Shown here: in pieces, positions 11,620-23,063 of the stretch
Layout: each line of letters opens with the position of its first letter
How positions within the stretch are numbered: the stretch's first letter is position 1
Assembly: GCA_051453625.1 (NCBI GenBank)
Contig: JBOZIK010000001.1
Span: forward strand, 86,796,293 to 86,843,382
DNA length: 47,090 nt
DNA from: Welwitschia mirabilis
Taxonomy: Eukaryota > Gnetophyta > Gnetopsida > Welwitschiales
Direction: 5' to 3'
Program-made: the position numbers and the translations under genes
The notes under the pieces: generated by a model
What the model was told of the DNA's origin: nothing
Databases searched by the model: none
The model's input: only the letters and a program-made list of their open reading frames with translations

Positions 11620-12260
11620 TACTACCCCGTTGATGTTGATGTTAATGTTAAGCGTATTCAACTAATCATGAAGCAACTCAAATATGCTTTTGTGTAATGC
11701 CTTTGTAAAGATATCTATAAGCTAAACATATGATGGACAAGACTGTACTGAAATCAACCCTACCTCTACTTGTGCATGAATAAAATAATACCTAATGTCA
11801 ATGTGTTTTGTTCATGCATGTAAAACTGGATTCTTGATGATGGTAATTGTTGATTAACTGTCACAGTGAAGTGTGATTAGATGACAAACTAGAATGAAAA
11901 ACTCAAGGAATAACCATCCAAGCCACACAATCTATTAACATGCTAAATTAATTATCATGTACTCTGTCTCAGCTATTAAAAGTACCCCACTTAACTATTT
12001 TTTGCTATACTAAGAAAATAAATAGTTACCAAGGAGCATTGCATAACCTGTTATGCTTTTCTTGTCATCAAGACAACCTCCCCAATCTGCATCCAAAAAT
12101 CCTTCCAATTTCATATTGTTACCAAATTTATATAATAAACCATGATGTAATATGCCTTTCACATATTTCAATATTCTTTTAATTGCTGAAAGATGTGCAT
12201 GTTTAGGGGCATTCATAAATCAGAATGTAACACTAATAGTAAATTGAATATCTGGTCGAG
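11620..12260 (-). pseudogene. copia-1 RNase H domain and pol C-terminus, broken
   Basis: The open frame at 12010-12216 encodes HAHLSAIKRILKYVKGILHHGL, then LEGFLDADWGGCLDDKKSITGYAMLLG, the copia pattern KRILRYLKGT...GYxDADWAGxxDDRKSTSGY. It reads FLDADWGG, so the first Asp of RNase H is kept. Downstream, in other frames, come NPVLHA, TKHIDIRYYFIHAQVE and DIFTKAL (about 11660-11850), the usual end of copia pol. Frameshifts near 11990 and stops break the domain. Confidence 0.9.
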
Positions 12261-12329
12261 TGATAGTTAAGTACATTAAACTTCCAACCATAGAATGATA
12301 TAAATGCTCATCAATAAAATGACTATCCA

Positions 12330-13120
12330 TTTCTCTAGTCAATTTTATTTTGTATCCATGGAAGTAGAGATATGTTTATAATTATGCATTTCAAATTTTT
12401 GAAGCATGTCATGAGCATAACTGGATTGGTTTAGGAAGATTCCATTAGGGAGTTGGTGAATTTTCAATTCCAAGATATAAAAGAGCAAACCAAGATCAAT
12501 CATTTCAAATTCATGTTTCATATCATCATGAAATTGTCTAACCAAAGAATCATGTGTTCGTTAAAAGATAATGTCATCAACATAAATTGAGATAAATATT
12601 ATGCAACTATTGATAATTTTTCAATATAAAGTATTTTCAGAGGAACATTTTTCATAAGAATGATTTCTTAGATATGCATCAAGACGTGCAAATCGTGCTT
12701 TGGATATTGTTTTAAACCATAAAGTGCCTTCTTGAGTCGATAAACCCAATTTTCCTTACCTTAAATTTTGAAACCCTCTGGTTGATCAATGTATACATCT
12801 TCCTTTAGGTAACCATTTAGAAATGCTGACTTAACAACCATTTGCCAAACTTTCATGTGGATTTTAGATGCATAAGCCAAGAAAGCTCAAACTGATTCTA
12901 AACGTGCTACAGATGCATACATTTCCCCATAATCAACTCCTGCCTCTTGTACATAACCCATAATAACAAGTCTTGCTTTATGTTTATTGATTGTATTATC
13001 AAGGTTGTACTGTATGCAAAATATCCATTTCATTCTGATGGAATGTTTATCTGGAGGTAATTTTACTAATTTCCTTGTGTTATTCTTCTCAATTTGACTA
13101 ATTTCTTCTTTCATCACCTT
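12330..13120 (-). pseudogene. copia-1 reverse transcriptase, YVDDI box intact but frame broken
   Basis: This is an RVT_2-type polymerase. The frame at 12887-13117 gives ARLVIMGYVQEAGVDYGEMYA, matching KARLVAKGYxQxxGIDYxExFAPVAR. After a stop at the next codon come KSAFLNGYLKEDVYIDQPEGF and RLKKALYGLKQ (about 12700-12860). The active-site YVDDI is complete at 12570-12584. The thumb region follows at 12345-12545 (EFEMIDLGLLFYILELKIHQ). Single stops and a gap after GLKQ prevent one continuous product, but this is among the best preserved catalytic cores in the window. Confidence 0.93.
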
Positions 13121-13123
13121 AAC

Positions 13124-13760
13124 CTAATGGTTGAAAGAAGTAGCATCTTTATGTTTAATTGGATCAATAGCAACATTCAAGGAGATATATTCAACACACA
13201 AGTTTATTTCATCATTGCTCTTATGTAAGGTACCTAAAGATGAGGGGTTTTCATTTTTCCTTTGCTTTTCCAGATTTTCTAGTTGTTGTCTAGTTTTAAC
13301 TTCCATCGATAAAGGTCCAAGAATGTTAATTTGATCATGTGATTTTAAAGTCATCGATCCTTTCTTAGGTGTTGTTGCACTAGATGATGTGCTATTCATT
13401 ATCTCATTTTCATAATCACTATAAAGTCATCATCACTTTGCATTATGTGAAACTGATTTTTCAAGAAATGCATATCACAAATTTCAATTACTTTTTTATC
13501 ATTTAATTGAAAACACTTATATGCTTTGCTAATGGAGGAGTATCTAATGAAAATACATTCTTCTGATTTAGCATTTAATTTATCATTTCCAGATTTGACA
13601 TTTTTGACATAACATTTTGACCCAAAAATTTTAAGTTGTGCTAAATTAGGCTTTTTCCCAAATCATTTCTCATAAGGAGTTGAATCAACTAAATGATTTT
13701 TGATTATCCTATTCTATAGATAAGTTGCTATGTTTAATACTTTATCCAAAATTCATTTCC
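13124..13760 (-). pseudogene. copia-1 integrase C-terminus and linker to RT, broken
   Basis: The minus strand shows PNLAQLKIFGSKCYVKN, then AKSEECIFIRYSSISKAYKCF (about 13480-13670), the usual KPxxxHLRxFGCxCYV...KxxxCIFxGYS region after the copia integrase core. A Ser/Thr-rich, low-conservation linker follows (frame 13124-13399). It is joined to RT by frameshifts. Confidence 0.8.
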
Positions 13761-13805
13761 TAGGTTAGCTTCAAGTAATAATGTTCTTGTCATGTCAAGT
13801 AATGA

Positions 13806-14315
13806 TCAATTCTTACACTTAGCTACCCCATTTTGTTGTGGTATGTAGGTAGTTGTTTGTTGATGTATATTCCAATTTTCAGCTAGATATTGTGAAAAAT
13901 CCCTTGAGAGAAACTCTCTACCTCTATCAGTGTGAAGAATTTTTATTGTGTCACCTATTTGTTTTTTAGCCCATGCTTTGTATCTTTTGAAGTATTCAAA
14001 TGCTTTTGATTTAAATTTTAGAAAGTAAATAGCACACAAGCATGAATAATCATCAACGAAGGTTACAAAATAATGGTTTTCATTAAGGCTAGGTGTCTAC
14101 ATGGGATCACAAATATCTGCATGTATGAGTGAAAGTTTTTGAGATTTTCTATGTTCAATAGGTAGAAAAGGTACCCTAGCTTGTTTTCCTTTTATACATG
14201 TTTTGCAACTATCTGTCTTTTCGATTTTCATATTTGGTAAACCCCTCACTACATTTCTCTTCAACATATTTTCAATGTACATTGAGGATGCATGTCCTAA
14301 TATCTTATGCCATAA
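13806..14315 (-). pseudogene. copia-1 gag_pre-integrase and integrase core, catalytic Glu replaced
   Basis: LWHKILGHAS and CKTCIKGKQARVPF (14180-14310) form the zinc-binding GAG-pre-integrase region. The core follows with LIHADICDPM (first Asp), then FVTFVDDYSC, KILHTDRGREF (second Asp) and QQNGVAKCKN. The family reads NGVAERxN, so the catalytic Glu is Lys here. One frame runs from 14867 to 13806 with stops only at 14313-14315 and 14097-14099. The next stop, after AKCKN, is TGA where CGA (Arg) is usual. Confidence 0.93.
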
Positions 14316-14867
14316 CTAAAAATCATCTACATTACAAATGAGTGTAGGTTCAAAATTCATTTTGTAGAGATTGTTTGATGTCGTCCTAACTTCTAATGTG
14401 GAACCATCCTTTGTCAAAATACATTTTCCTCCCTTAAATTTCACCTTGAATCCTTTATGTTCTAATTGACCAAGGCTAATCAAGTTGTATTTCAACCTTG
14501 GTACATAGAAGACATCATCAATAGTGATTTTCCTACTCCTTTCATTATTAACAACAATGGTCTCTTTTCCATTAATGTTGACAATTTCTCCTCCCCCAAA
14601 TTTTACTAGGCCTCCATTAAAGTTTTCAAGTCTTTGAAACAAGTTCTTTTGAGATGTTATGTGATGTGAACAACCACTATCTAGGTACGCTAAATTATCT
14701 TTTGTAGTAAGAAATGCAAGTGGTTTTGACTCCTCACTATTGTTCTCAATAATTATTATAAATGATGGATGATCTTGCTCTTGTTGTGATGTTTCTTCTT
14801 GCTCCTTACTTTTCTTTTGTTGATTGTTTGCTACATAACCTTGCATTGGAATTTCATAGTCTTTCAT
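14316..14867 (-). pseudogene. copia-1 protease domain, active site intact
   Basis: This is an open frame of 183 codons. LDSGCSHHITS, with the catalytic Asp at residue 63 (codon 14679-14681), is the copia aspartic protease signature LDSGCSxHMT. It is followed by GGGEIVNINGKETI and the typical DVFYVPRLKYNLISLGQLEHKGFKV. The upstream half is Lys/Glu/Gln-rich linker after the zinc knuckle. The ATG at 14867 is only the first Met after a stop; in the live element this was an internal part of the polyprotein. Confidence 0.93.
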
Positions 14868-14876
14868 TTATGATCT

Positions 14877-15825
14877 AAAGATTTTCCAAGGGTGCCTTAT
14901 TTTCTGACAGTAGTGACACACCAATGGTTTATTATAACCTCCTTCTTTCCATTGATTTTGATTTTGTGAATTTCCCCTTTGTCTTGTGTTTTGAAATCCT
15001 CTATCTCTCATGTTTTTCTGTTGTCAATTGGTTTGAGTAAGATTCTACCCCCTTCCTTGATTATTTAGAGGATAATGTAATGAGCTTCTCCCTCTACCTC
15101 TTCCTCTAAAATTCCTCCCTCTATAGTTTGTTCCTCTTCCTCATGTATTTTGAAACTTTCTGTTTGCTATATTGGCTTCTTATGAAGTGGATTCCTCATT
15201 GTTTGAAATAAGTGCCATAGGATCTTCCTTGTTTCCCTCCTTTAATCTTAACTCATATTGCACCAATCTACTTATTAGCTCATCAACCATGAGAGTGTTC
15301 AAATACATAAAGTTTTCTATTGTGACTGCAATTTGGTCATAGATTCGCGTTAAGGTCCTCAAAATTTTTGACACCTTATCCCTTTTTGAGACTATTTGCC
15401 CTTGCCCCTCAATTTCTTTTGTAATGTCTTGAATTCATTATATGTATTCTTGTGCTCCCTCAATTTCTTTCATTTTGATGTTTTTAAATTGTCCCCTAAA
15501 ATATTGAGGTTTTACTTCCCTAACCTTGGTGTGACCTTGTAAATAATATCTAAAGCATTCCAAAGTTTGACTACACTAGTGTAATGTTGAATCTTTTTAA
15601 ATTCTAAGTTTGGCATACTTGTTTGAATGATTATCATTGCCTAACTATCATCCAACTCCACTCTATCATACTCCTTTTTGTCCTTGTCTGTGATTGGAGG
15701 TGGATAAGATCAAAGTCTATTTGCATTTTATTCCATAAACCCTGTGACTTGAGATACCTCTCCATCCTAATCTTTCAAGTATCATAGTTTTCTAGATTGA
15801 AATCAAGTATCATTCATCCCCCCAT
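14877..15825 (-). pseudogene. copia-1 gag with degraded zinc knuckle
   Basis: From a possible ATG at 15825 the minus strand shows NLENYDT and RMERYLKSQGLWNKM (about 15710-15800), matching the UBN2/DUF4219-type copia gag start NYxxWxxRMxxYLxxQGLW. The frame 15180-15374 gives SKILRTLTRIYDQIAVTIE and STLMVDELISRL-like residues, the conserved gag middle. An Arg/Gly-rich linker precedes the knuckle at 14877-14918, which reads C-HY-C-QKIR-H-PWKI-F. The last Cys of the CCHC nucleic-acid-binding motif is Phe. Frameshifts and stops occur throughout. Confidence 0.85.
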
Positions 15826-15958
15826 TTTGATTATGTGTGGTGTGATTCTCTAAGTTGTGTGATTCGATCTTTGCCAAGCAACGAATTTCAAGTTGTCCTA
15901 TTGTTGTTGCCCAATTACTTCTAATGCTTGGTTTCCTAAAATGTAGTGAAGTTATCAA

Positions 15959-17934
15959 TGTATATTTGTAAAGTGATCATATTCAATAATGAATTGGGTG
16001 CTTTGCAATTATTAAAATTAATATACCACAAAGACTAGACAAAAAGGAGGAAATGTGACTTTAAATTTCCCTTCTCTTGATGAATTGATTGGTTGTGAAT
16101 GTTTAATTGATTAAATAATTTCAACTATTACTAACAACTTAAATTTAACAACAATGTAATTAAAGTGAAAACACTTTAGAAATTAAGATCTAAAAACTAA
16201 TGCCACTTCCATTGAATTGATAATAACACTATTGTGTTAGCTTCAATTTGAAACCGCCCAGAATCAATCTAAAATTATGCAATCAAGATTTTATTAATTT
16301 GAAATACACATCACATAAAAATAATAACCTGGACATACAACAAAAACAGAAGATTATTGACTGAGCAGGGATTGTTTGTGGTAGGAATTTCTGATTTAGA
16401 AGTGCAAGCTCCTTTCTAACAACAACGGCAGTGTGTCCCTTTAGATGGCTATTTTCCTTTTCTCAGTGGCACTACTTTTTAGCATTCTCTTTCATCAATA
16501 GTAACCTTTTTCCCCTTCAGAAATGAACAGCAGAGCATATTGTTGTAAACGTTGTCTGATAGTAAATTGGGGCTTCTCTTGATAGAATGCAAGAACTGTT
16601 GCAAACCTCTGAGTTTTCTTGCAATATGCAGACATGCGTTTCTCTTTTCTCTGGGCGTTGATCGTACCTTTCTTTATCTGACACCTTTATCAATTGGACA
16701 CAAAGATTCAATCAACGGCAGCAGCAAATAAATTAGTTACACGCTGTTTTCATGGATTTCCTCTAACATTCAAGACCTGCAGTTTTACTTTTCATTTTTT
16801 TGTCTCTTCCGCTCAACGTTCACGGAGTTACATACACATTTATAATGATATTTATATTGCAAATTTAGAAAATAGATCCTCATAGATCAAATCTACAACT
16901 TAAAAATCTCCAATAATGTCCAAGAAAAATATTGGAAAGATGCAAAAATTATTTTGAATGTTCATCATGCCTTGTTCTAACCCTTTTTTTTTTCATGATT
17001 TCTACTCTACTTCTAGATGACGTTAATTTTCTCCTCCTGTTACAGGGTCATCCTAAAAATTAGAATAATTTCGTGATCATAGTGCCATTTGATCTGTGGA
17101 TGCCACAAACACAGCCAATAGGATGTCTACAGTAAGTGCTATAGTGAAAGCTAAAACATTGAGTCGTCATGCTTTGTGGCTGCGAGTCTCCAAAGCGATA
17201 TTTTTAACTTCAATTATTTGATTTAAATCATTGGGCACTAAAACAAAAGTTGGCTCTCCTAACAATAAATATTTAACTCCATGTAATATGATCCAAGCAC
17301 CATATAATAAATAGGATTGGATTATAGTGTGGCGTCGAAAATAATGAAGATACGTTGACAAAAGGACATTTACACACTTTGGAGCGCCCAATATGTAAGT
17401 GGTCATATAAATGAAATTGCTTTTATACTTTCATTTACATCTTTTAGTGATAAACCTAGTACTAAGTACCAAGTAATTACCATACCTTTTTAATGGGTAT
17501 TTTTAATGAATATGGCAAGGGTATAGGGCAAGTAACTATGTTGGGTACATGCAACAATGAAAATCAATGGTAAATTTTCAGGTTTGTGATGATGAATGTG
17601 AATGTGTAGTTTAATGATGACTTTGATTGCAAAGGCATACATTCTAAACTTCAACCCAAGCTTTTCCCTAAACACAACTTATAATGCCATTGTTGGTTTT
17701 CACTATAGTGTGAAGTTCTAAAAAAAACCTTGCCCTTTCGGGTTTTCAAGGAAAAAAGGTGTTGGGGTGTGCTACACCTAAATAGCATAGTGATGAGTTG
17801 GATCATCACACTTGAGTTAGTCAGTGATAGGTAAATGAGTTACGTGATCATACCTACAAGAACTAGAAAATATTACATAGTAGTATTGTAACCTTAATGG
17901 CATAAAATAATGTTATCAAGGGGGAATACCAATA
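15959..17934 (-). repeat. copia-1 5' LTR
   Basis: This is the direct-repeat partner of 9356-11507. The internal side begins at 15958; on the minus strand the first bases are TTGATAACTTCACTAC. These match the usual tRNA-Met primer site TGGTATCAGAGC only weakly, so the primer site is decayed or of another type. The outer end reads ACCAATA, against ACCAACA in the partner, so its terminal CA has become TA. Confidence 0.93.
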
Positions 17935-18542
17935 GATTATCTCTTCAAGAAATTTATTCTCCATTGTGTGTTTGCCTTTTTACTTATTTATCATTTCCCT
18001 GCATAGTCAACATGTGTTACAACAATCTCTGGTAATATTCAATGGTGCAAGGAGTAGGTTCAACTAGTAGATGTGGCAATTACTAAAAGTGCATAAAGCG
18101 TAAAGTGTGGGCTAAGTTTGTAATAAATAATTTGGTAATCTTGAAGATCATGTGAAATGTAAGTGGTAGACCTAATCAAGGAATGGTAATCTCTTCTTTA
18201 AAAGAAATAGTAGGCCTAATAAAAATAATTTCAAGAATACAAAAAATGCTAATAAATGAAAATGATTTTTAAAATTTAAAGTGTTGACTTGAAATGTTAG
18301 TTCCTCCAAATAGATTGATCATAAAAATTGAAGGAATTTTCCAATAAAATAAATCTGTGAGGAAAGGAAATTATAGTACATCTAAATTGGATAAGAAAGC
18401 AATTACTCATAGACATCAAAAGGTAATCAAGTGAAAGTAAGTAGATTCAAAATAGGATATTTTATAAAACTACTCAAATAAACAAATTGAATTGAATTTA
18501 AGATACTTACTCAAGTAATAAGAACTTTACAATTTTCTTGAA
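17935..18542 (-). other. Upstream part of the gypsy leader
   Basis: This non-coding sequence lies between the gypsy primer-binding site and the copia-1 insertion. Its continuation should be the bases left of 9356. No ORF or recognisable motif is seen. Confidence 0.6.
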
Positions 18543-18567
18543 GTCTTCCCTAATAAAGATACCAAAA
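18543..18567 (-). other. Gypsy primer-binding site, decayed by transitions
   Basis: On the minus strand, directly after the LTR end CTGCAACA, the sequence starts TTTTGGTATC and ends TTAGGGAAGAC. From memory, Athila elements carry TTTTGGCGCC...CCGGGGAAGAC here, complementary to a tRNA 3' end. Position by position the differences are almost all C-to-T or G-to-A, including loss of all the CpG sites. The position, length and flanking bases agree with a primer-binding site. Confidence 0.65.
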
Positions 18568-19738
18568 TGTTGCAGTGCATATTTGTGCTTTAAAATCTAA
18601 TTTACCTCAATGTGTCTTTAATTCAAAAATGTACAAATTAAATGTATATTTGTTTACATAAAACACTGTAGAGTGGGATCACCCCAAAAACTTATACTCT
18701 AGAGAAGACTTACAAAAGGGAATTAATTGCTTTGAAAGAGATAAGAAGAGGATATGAATTTCTGATTTCTTTGAATGAAAAATTAAAGTAAAAGTAATAA
18801 AATGTAGTAAATTCAATGAATGATAATGAAATTTTATGCAATTTAATGAAATTAATTTGAATATAAGTACTAATCAATTAGCCAATCTAATGTTATTTAA
18901 ATTGATCTTTATAACCCATATCAATTACAAAATAATGTCACTAGACTACAATTAACATGAACTATAAATAATATAAAAGACTTTTCGTACAATTCAATTA
19001 ATCTTTATTAATCAATTAAATTGTATATATTCACTTACAAGTAAAAGCTCCTCAATGCAAGAACCATAGCCCAATATTAAGAACATCTTTCTCACAAGCT
19101 AAGATGATCCCCTTTAATCTTCAATTTGTCACATGATCAAGATGTGCAAAAAGATACTAAAATGTGGTATAGGGAGGTCTATTTATAGTTTAAGATTAGT
19201 AGTTGATTGGGCCAAAGGTTACGATGTAAAAAGGTATGGTCAAGACCAACTTTTATTAGAAGAGGATTAATTTTTTTAACAAATAATTGATTGCCGTCCA
19301 TCTAGTGTTGTTTGGATGATGAGAAAAATGATAATAGCAACTGCTCCTTAACACTCGACACCAATCGAATTTATTATTCTTACCATTATCCTAGTCCGTC
19401 ATCAGGACGATAAGATGGATGATAATCTCGAATGAATGTGGATGTAAGTCACATGGATACTTGATGATGTCTTTACTGACATGTTGTCCGGGATGTTTTC
19501 TAGATGATGATGTGAATGATGGTTACATACTTTGATCTTTGTATTAAAAAATATATGTTAGATGTTTGATAATGTCATCCAGACGATGGGGTAGATTACA
19601 CTGTTTCTACTTCCTTTACCTCTCAACACGAGCTCTAAGTATGATTTTAGAATATGATGATTTTTCCTAGTCAAATTCATCACTTAAACCTTTAGTGACT
19701 AATATGAATTTTGTCATAGTTGTTACAACATGGAGTGT
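18568..19738 (-). repeat. Gypsy 5' LTR
   Basis: The left end reads TGTTGCAG and the right end TTACAACA, so the ends form the short inverted repeat TGTTG...CAACA expected of an LTR. The length is 1171 bp. The primer-binding site abuts the left end, which fixes the minus-strand orientation. A TATA box lies inside at about 19171-19180 (CTATAAATAG on the minus strand). No second copy was recognised, so the right boundary rests on the inverted repeat alone. Confidence 0.65.
19171..19180 (-). promoter_or_regulatory. TATA box of the gypsy 5' LTR
   Basis: CTATAAATAG on the minus strand is a textbook plant TATA sequence. It lies about 560 bp inside the LTR from its minus-strand start, where the U3/R junction would be expected. 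Transcription would run leftwards through the primer-binding site. Confidence 0.6.
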
Positions 19739-19982
19739 TCCTAAGTTAATGCTCTAATTTCCTTTTTGATTATCTTCTCACATGGCAGAGTGCATGAGTC
19801 TTTAAGTAGAATAAGAAAGGAGTCGAATACAATTAAAAATATGTCTAATATCTACTAATCATAAATCTCTAATAGAGCTTCCATATTCTCAAGGAACTTA
19901 TCTAATTGACCTAAAAACATCCCTAAATATGATATTAAATAAAGTTAATTTTCCCTTGCAACAAGGTTTAAATTACTTCTAG
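19739..19982. other. Short spacer, nothing recognisable
   Basis: AT-rich sequence between the gypsy LTR and repeat copy A. No ORF or motif was found. Confidence 0.5.
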
Positions 19983-21920
19983 AGTTATTTTGCCTTTTTT
20001 AAGTTAACTATTTAAAAATAATAATAAAAATAATAGTAATAGTAAATAAATTATAAAAAATATAAGCATGTTTGTTTATTTTTAAGAAACTTATTAAAAA
20101 GTTAACTTAAAGTTACTAAATTTAATTATTTCAAAGGTTGAATTAATTGTAAAATTTACTATTACTTATGCATGTTTTTTATTTTTATAGTTTAAATTTA
20201 GATTACTTGATGTATCTTTAAATGTTAACTAAAGTATGGTTTAGATTTTTTTAAATTTTATCCTATTCATAAACTGGTAAATTATAATTGTTCTAAAAAG
20301 TTTACTTATGTTATTTATTTGATGCAACTAAATTAATCTAGCAAGATTTTTATGTTATTATCTACACGTAGTGGATAGGCTTGGAAAGGATGGATTAAAG
20401 GAATATATAATACTTGTAGGAACTTAATATTTGCTATTAGTCTAGTTAGAAATAGAAGAGTTCTTTCACTATTAAAGACATAAATGAGATGTGTCGAAGT
20501 CTTTCAAAATTGGTAGTAGTATTTGTGGAATTTAGACTATAGAACATGTCTAATCCAAATTTCGTTTTATATCTTATATAGTTCAAACTTCTTTTTGTAT
20601 CCTATATAAAATAAGTTATCTTACATGTAATTTTGTGTAGTCTGATAATCATTTCTAGCATCTTAAATAACTTTAGTGAATCTTCTTTATGTTGTGCAAA
20701 ATTTATACTGTGTAATTAACGTGAGTCCTTTACATCATAAAATTTGTAGTTCTTGTACTACTTATAAATTCTTTACCTAGATTGTTTAAAGTTAGATATG
20801 AATTTACTTCTTTATTTGCCTATTGTGAACAACCCTTATGTATGTGTTGTGTGTTGACCATATATCTATGATCATGATATTGATAAATAAGAGAACTAAA
20901 ACTAGCTAGGATAACCCATTCTACAGCATGACTTTATGTTATTTATACTCATTTTGGTAGGGTGTAATTGAAGTACTAGAATGTAATAATTAACAATGAC
21001 AAATGAAGATAATTTTAATTAAACTTGTGGTCTTGGTTAAGCTTTTAGTTTATCTATTTTCTCTTACCTTATAAGCTTGGGACCCCTACCTTTACTAATT
21101 TCTTACCTTGAACCATACTAAGAACTATAAAGGATGTAGTTATAACACCATACATATATGTATAGGACCTATTTTAAATGAGGACTCTAAAACTCACTGA
21201 AAGTCGCAGTAAAGACTATGTACTAGATACATGTTTGTATTTTAATTGTCATATCTTAAAGAAATATGACATTTGGATGTTATAGTATTTTATAATTTAG
21301 AGAATTTTATGCTTGTTAATTTGTGAAACTTGATGTATTCAAATGGTATTATCCTGCCATGATATTCAAAATTATTTTTTCTAATAATAATACCCTATGT
21401 TTTTTTAGAAATTACATATATGCTTATTATCATTAATTGTTATAGAATGTCATAGTTACTTGTCTGCCTTTTACATAAAAAGTTCTCAAGTGCTTCATTA
21501 GTGGAAGTGATTAAGTAAATTATTCATTAGGTGAAGGATTATAAGTTTGATTCCACATAGTATATTCTATGATCCAATAATTTTTTGAGGGTGGTAAAAA
21601 ACTTTTTTCCTTTTTGATGTCTTACTATTTTATGTATTCAAAGAAGTCTAAGTCTAACCAATGAATTTTGGATGTGTAAATAGTGTTTAATCCAAAAAGA
21701 AAAATCACAACCAAATTTATTTAATCAAATATAAGGGTTTTTCAATGGTTTAACCCCTAAATTTCAATGGTTTGGGTATCTCTCTATTAGTGTGGCATGT
21801 GTTGAATTCTGGAAATCCTCCCAAATGCCTTAACCAATGAAAACTATTAGGAGTTATGCTTGATTATTATTTTCTTGAAATCACATGTTCTTCCTACTAT
21901 GAAGTGCTCTATGTCTATAT

Positions 21921-22712
21921 TGTAAAGGTAAGCATAAATCACTTTAATTCATAATGATTTTCACATGCCTAGATTTGGTTAAGAAGAAACCATATTAACA
22001 AATTTATGCAGTACTCTGATAATTGGTTTCTCTCCCTTTTTTCCTTTTCTTTTTAAACACACTCTGTTTTGATGGAAACTTTATGTGTACATTCTAGGGA
22101 AGAGAGAGAATCAATTATATATGCCTTTTAGCTTAAATCTGATGAATCCATCAAGCACCAAGGCGANNNNNNNNNNNNNNNNNNNNNNNNNNNNNNNNNN
22201 NNNNNNNNNNNNNNNNNNNNNNNNNNNNNNNNNNNNNNNNNNNNNNNNNNNNNNNNNNNNNNNNNNTATGTCTATATTGTAAACGTAAGCATAAATCACT
22301 TTAATTCATAATGATTTTCACATGCCTAGATTTGGTTTTAACAAATTTATGCAGTACTCTGATAATTGGTTTCTCTCCGTTTTTCCCTTTTCTTTTTAAA
22401 CACACTCTATTTTGATGGAAACTTTATGTGTACATTCTAGGGAAGGGAGAGCATCAATTATATATGCCTTTTAGCTTAAATCTGATGCATCCATCAAGCA
22501 CCAAGGTGGATGGATTACATTATTCCTTAATAACTTCCCAATTATTATAATTAATTATCAAGATAAATATAGGTAATAGACTATTAGTGGGAAGTTTAAT
22601 GAACAATATCAAGATAAATATAGGTAACTAACTATTAGTGGAAAGTTTAATGGTCAACCACTATCCCTTAATTTTAGGCCACAATTAAGTTACCAAATAG
22701 TAACTTTTAACA
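21921..22712 (-). repeat. copia-2 3' LTR (contains an assembly gap)
   Basis: The part right of the gap (22278-22712, about 435 bp) is a complete LTR: TGTAAACGTAAGC to CTTTTAACA. The part left of the gap (21921-22166) repeats the first half of it, so the annotated span is too long. Inside, about 45 bp containing AGATAAATATAGGTAA occurs twice (22557-22601 and 22608-22652); the partner LTR has one copy. Confidence 0.9.
22167..22266. other. Assembly gap, 100 N
   Basis: About 257 bp left of the gap (from 21910) reappear right of it (from 22267) with a few substitutions and one short deletion. The repeat includes 11 bp of host flank, so it is an unmerged overlap, not biology. Confidence 0.97.
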
Positions 22713-22727
22713 TTCTCCTACTTGGGC
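22713..22727 (-). other. copia-2 polypurine tract
   Basis: The minus strand reads GCCCAAGTAGGAGAA directly before TGTTAAAAG, the LTR start. The common plant copia form is AAGTGGGAGA followed by TGTT, so this is well preserved. Confidence 0.88.
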
Positions 22728-22963
22728 TAAAAGTTGGATGAAATTAAACATAATAAAACATAAGTATGATGCATAAGCTTTTAGCATCAGAACTCATCCT
22801 TCAAGACCACATAATTACCTCAATAAGATAAAATACAAAATGTGGATTATGATGGTTATACATTAAACACATAACATACTTCTTTCAATATACCACAGAC
22901 ATTAGTATCTTACCATACTAGGTCTATAAGTGACACATATAATATCATAATGGTTCATGTTAA

Positions 22964-23063
22964 NNNNNNNNNNNNNNNNNNNNNNNNNNNNNNNNNNNNN
23001 NNNNNNNNNNNNNNNNNNNNNNNNNNNNNNNNNNNNNNNNNNNNNNNNNNNNNNNNNNNNNNN
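22964..23063. other. Assembly gap, 100 N
   Basis: About 125 bp ending at 22963 reappear from 23064 with a few substitutions (GGTTCATG against GGTCCATG, for example). Confidence 0.97.

Larger units (their letters stand above)
9356..17934 (-). mobile_element. copia-1: full-length Ty1/copia retrotransposon with long LTRs
   Basis: Direct repeats 9356-11507 and 15959-17934 (about 2.15 and 1.98 kb, TG at one end, CA/TA at the other) flank 4.45 kb that encodes, on the minus strand, gag, protease, integrase, RT and RNase H in the copia order. The 3' LTR (left) is preceded by a polypurine tract. No matching target-site duplication is seen: TTCAA lies on the left and GATTA on the right. The element is inserted in the leader of the gypsy element. 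Confidence 0.93.
3370..19738 (-). mobile_element. Old Ty3/gypsy retrotransposon, Athila/Tat-like, split by copia-1
   Basis: The minus-strand order is 5' LTR (18568-19738), primer-binding site (18543-18567), leader, gag, protease, RT, RNase H and integrase. The leader is interrupted between 9355 and 17935 by copia-1. Domain strings typical of Athila/Tat elements appear in every pol domain. No 3' LTR is recognisable; it may be decayed beyond recognition or deleted, or may lie off the left side. Because copia-1 sits inside it, this element is the older of the two. The left limit given here is only where recognisable sequence ends. Confidence 0.8.

Noticed and set aside
21910-22510. Apparent tandem LTRs of copia-2
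   Set aside because: The repeat spans a 100-N gap and includes host flank on both sides, so it is an assembly overlap.
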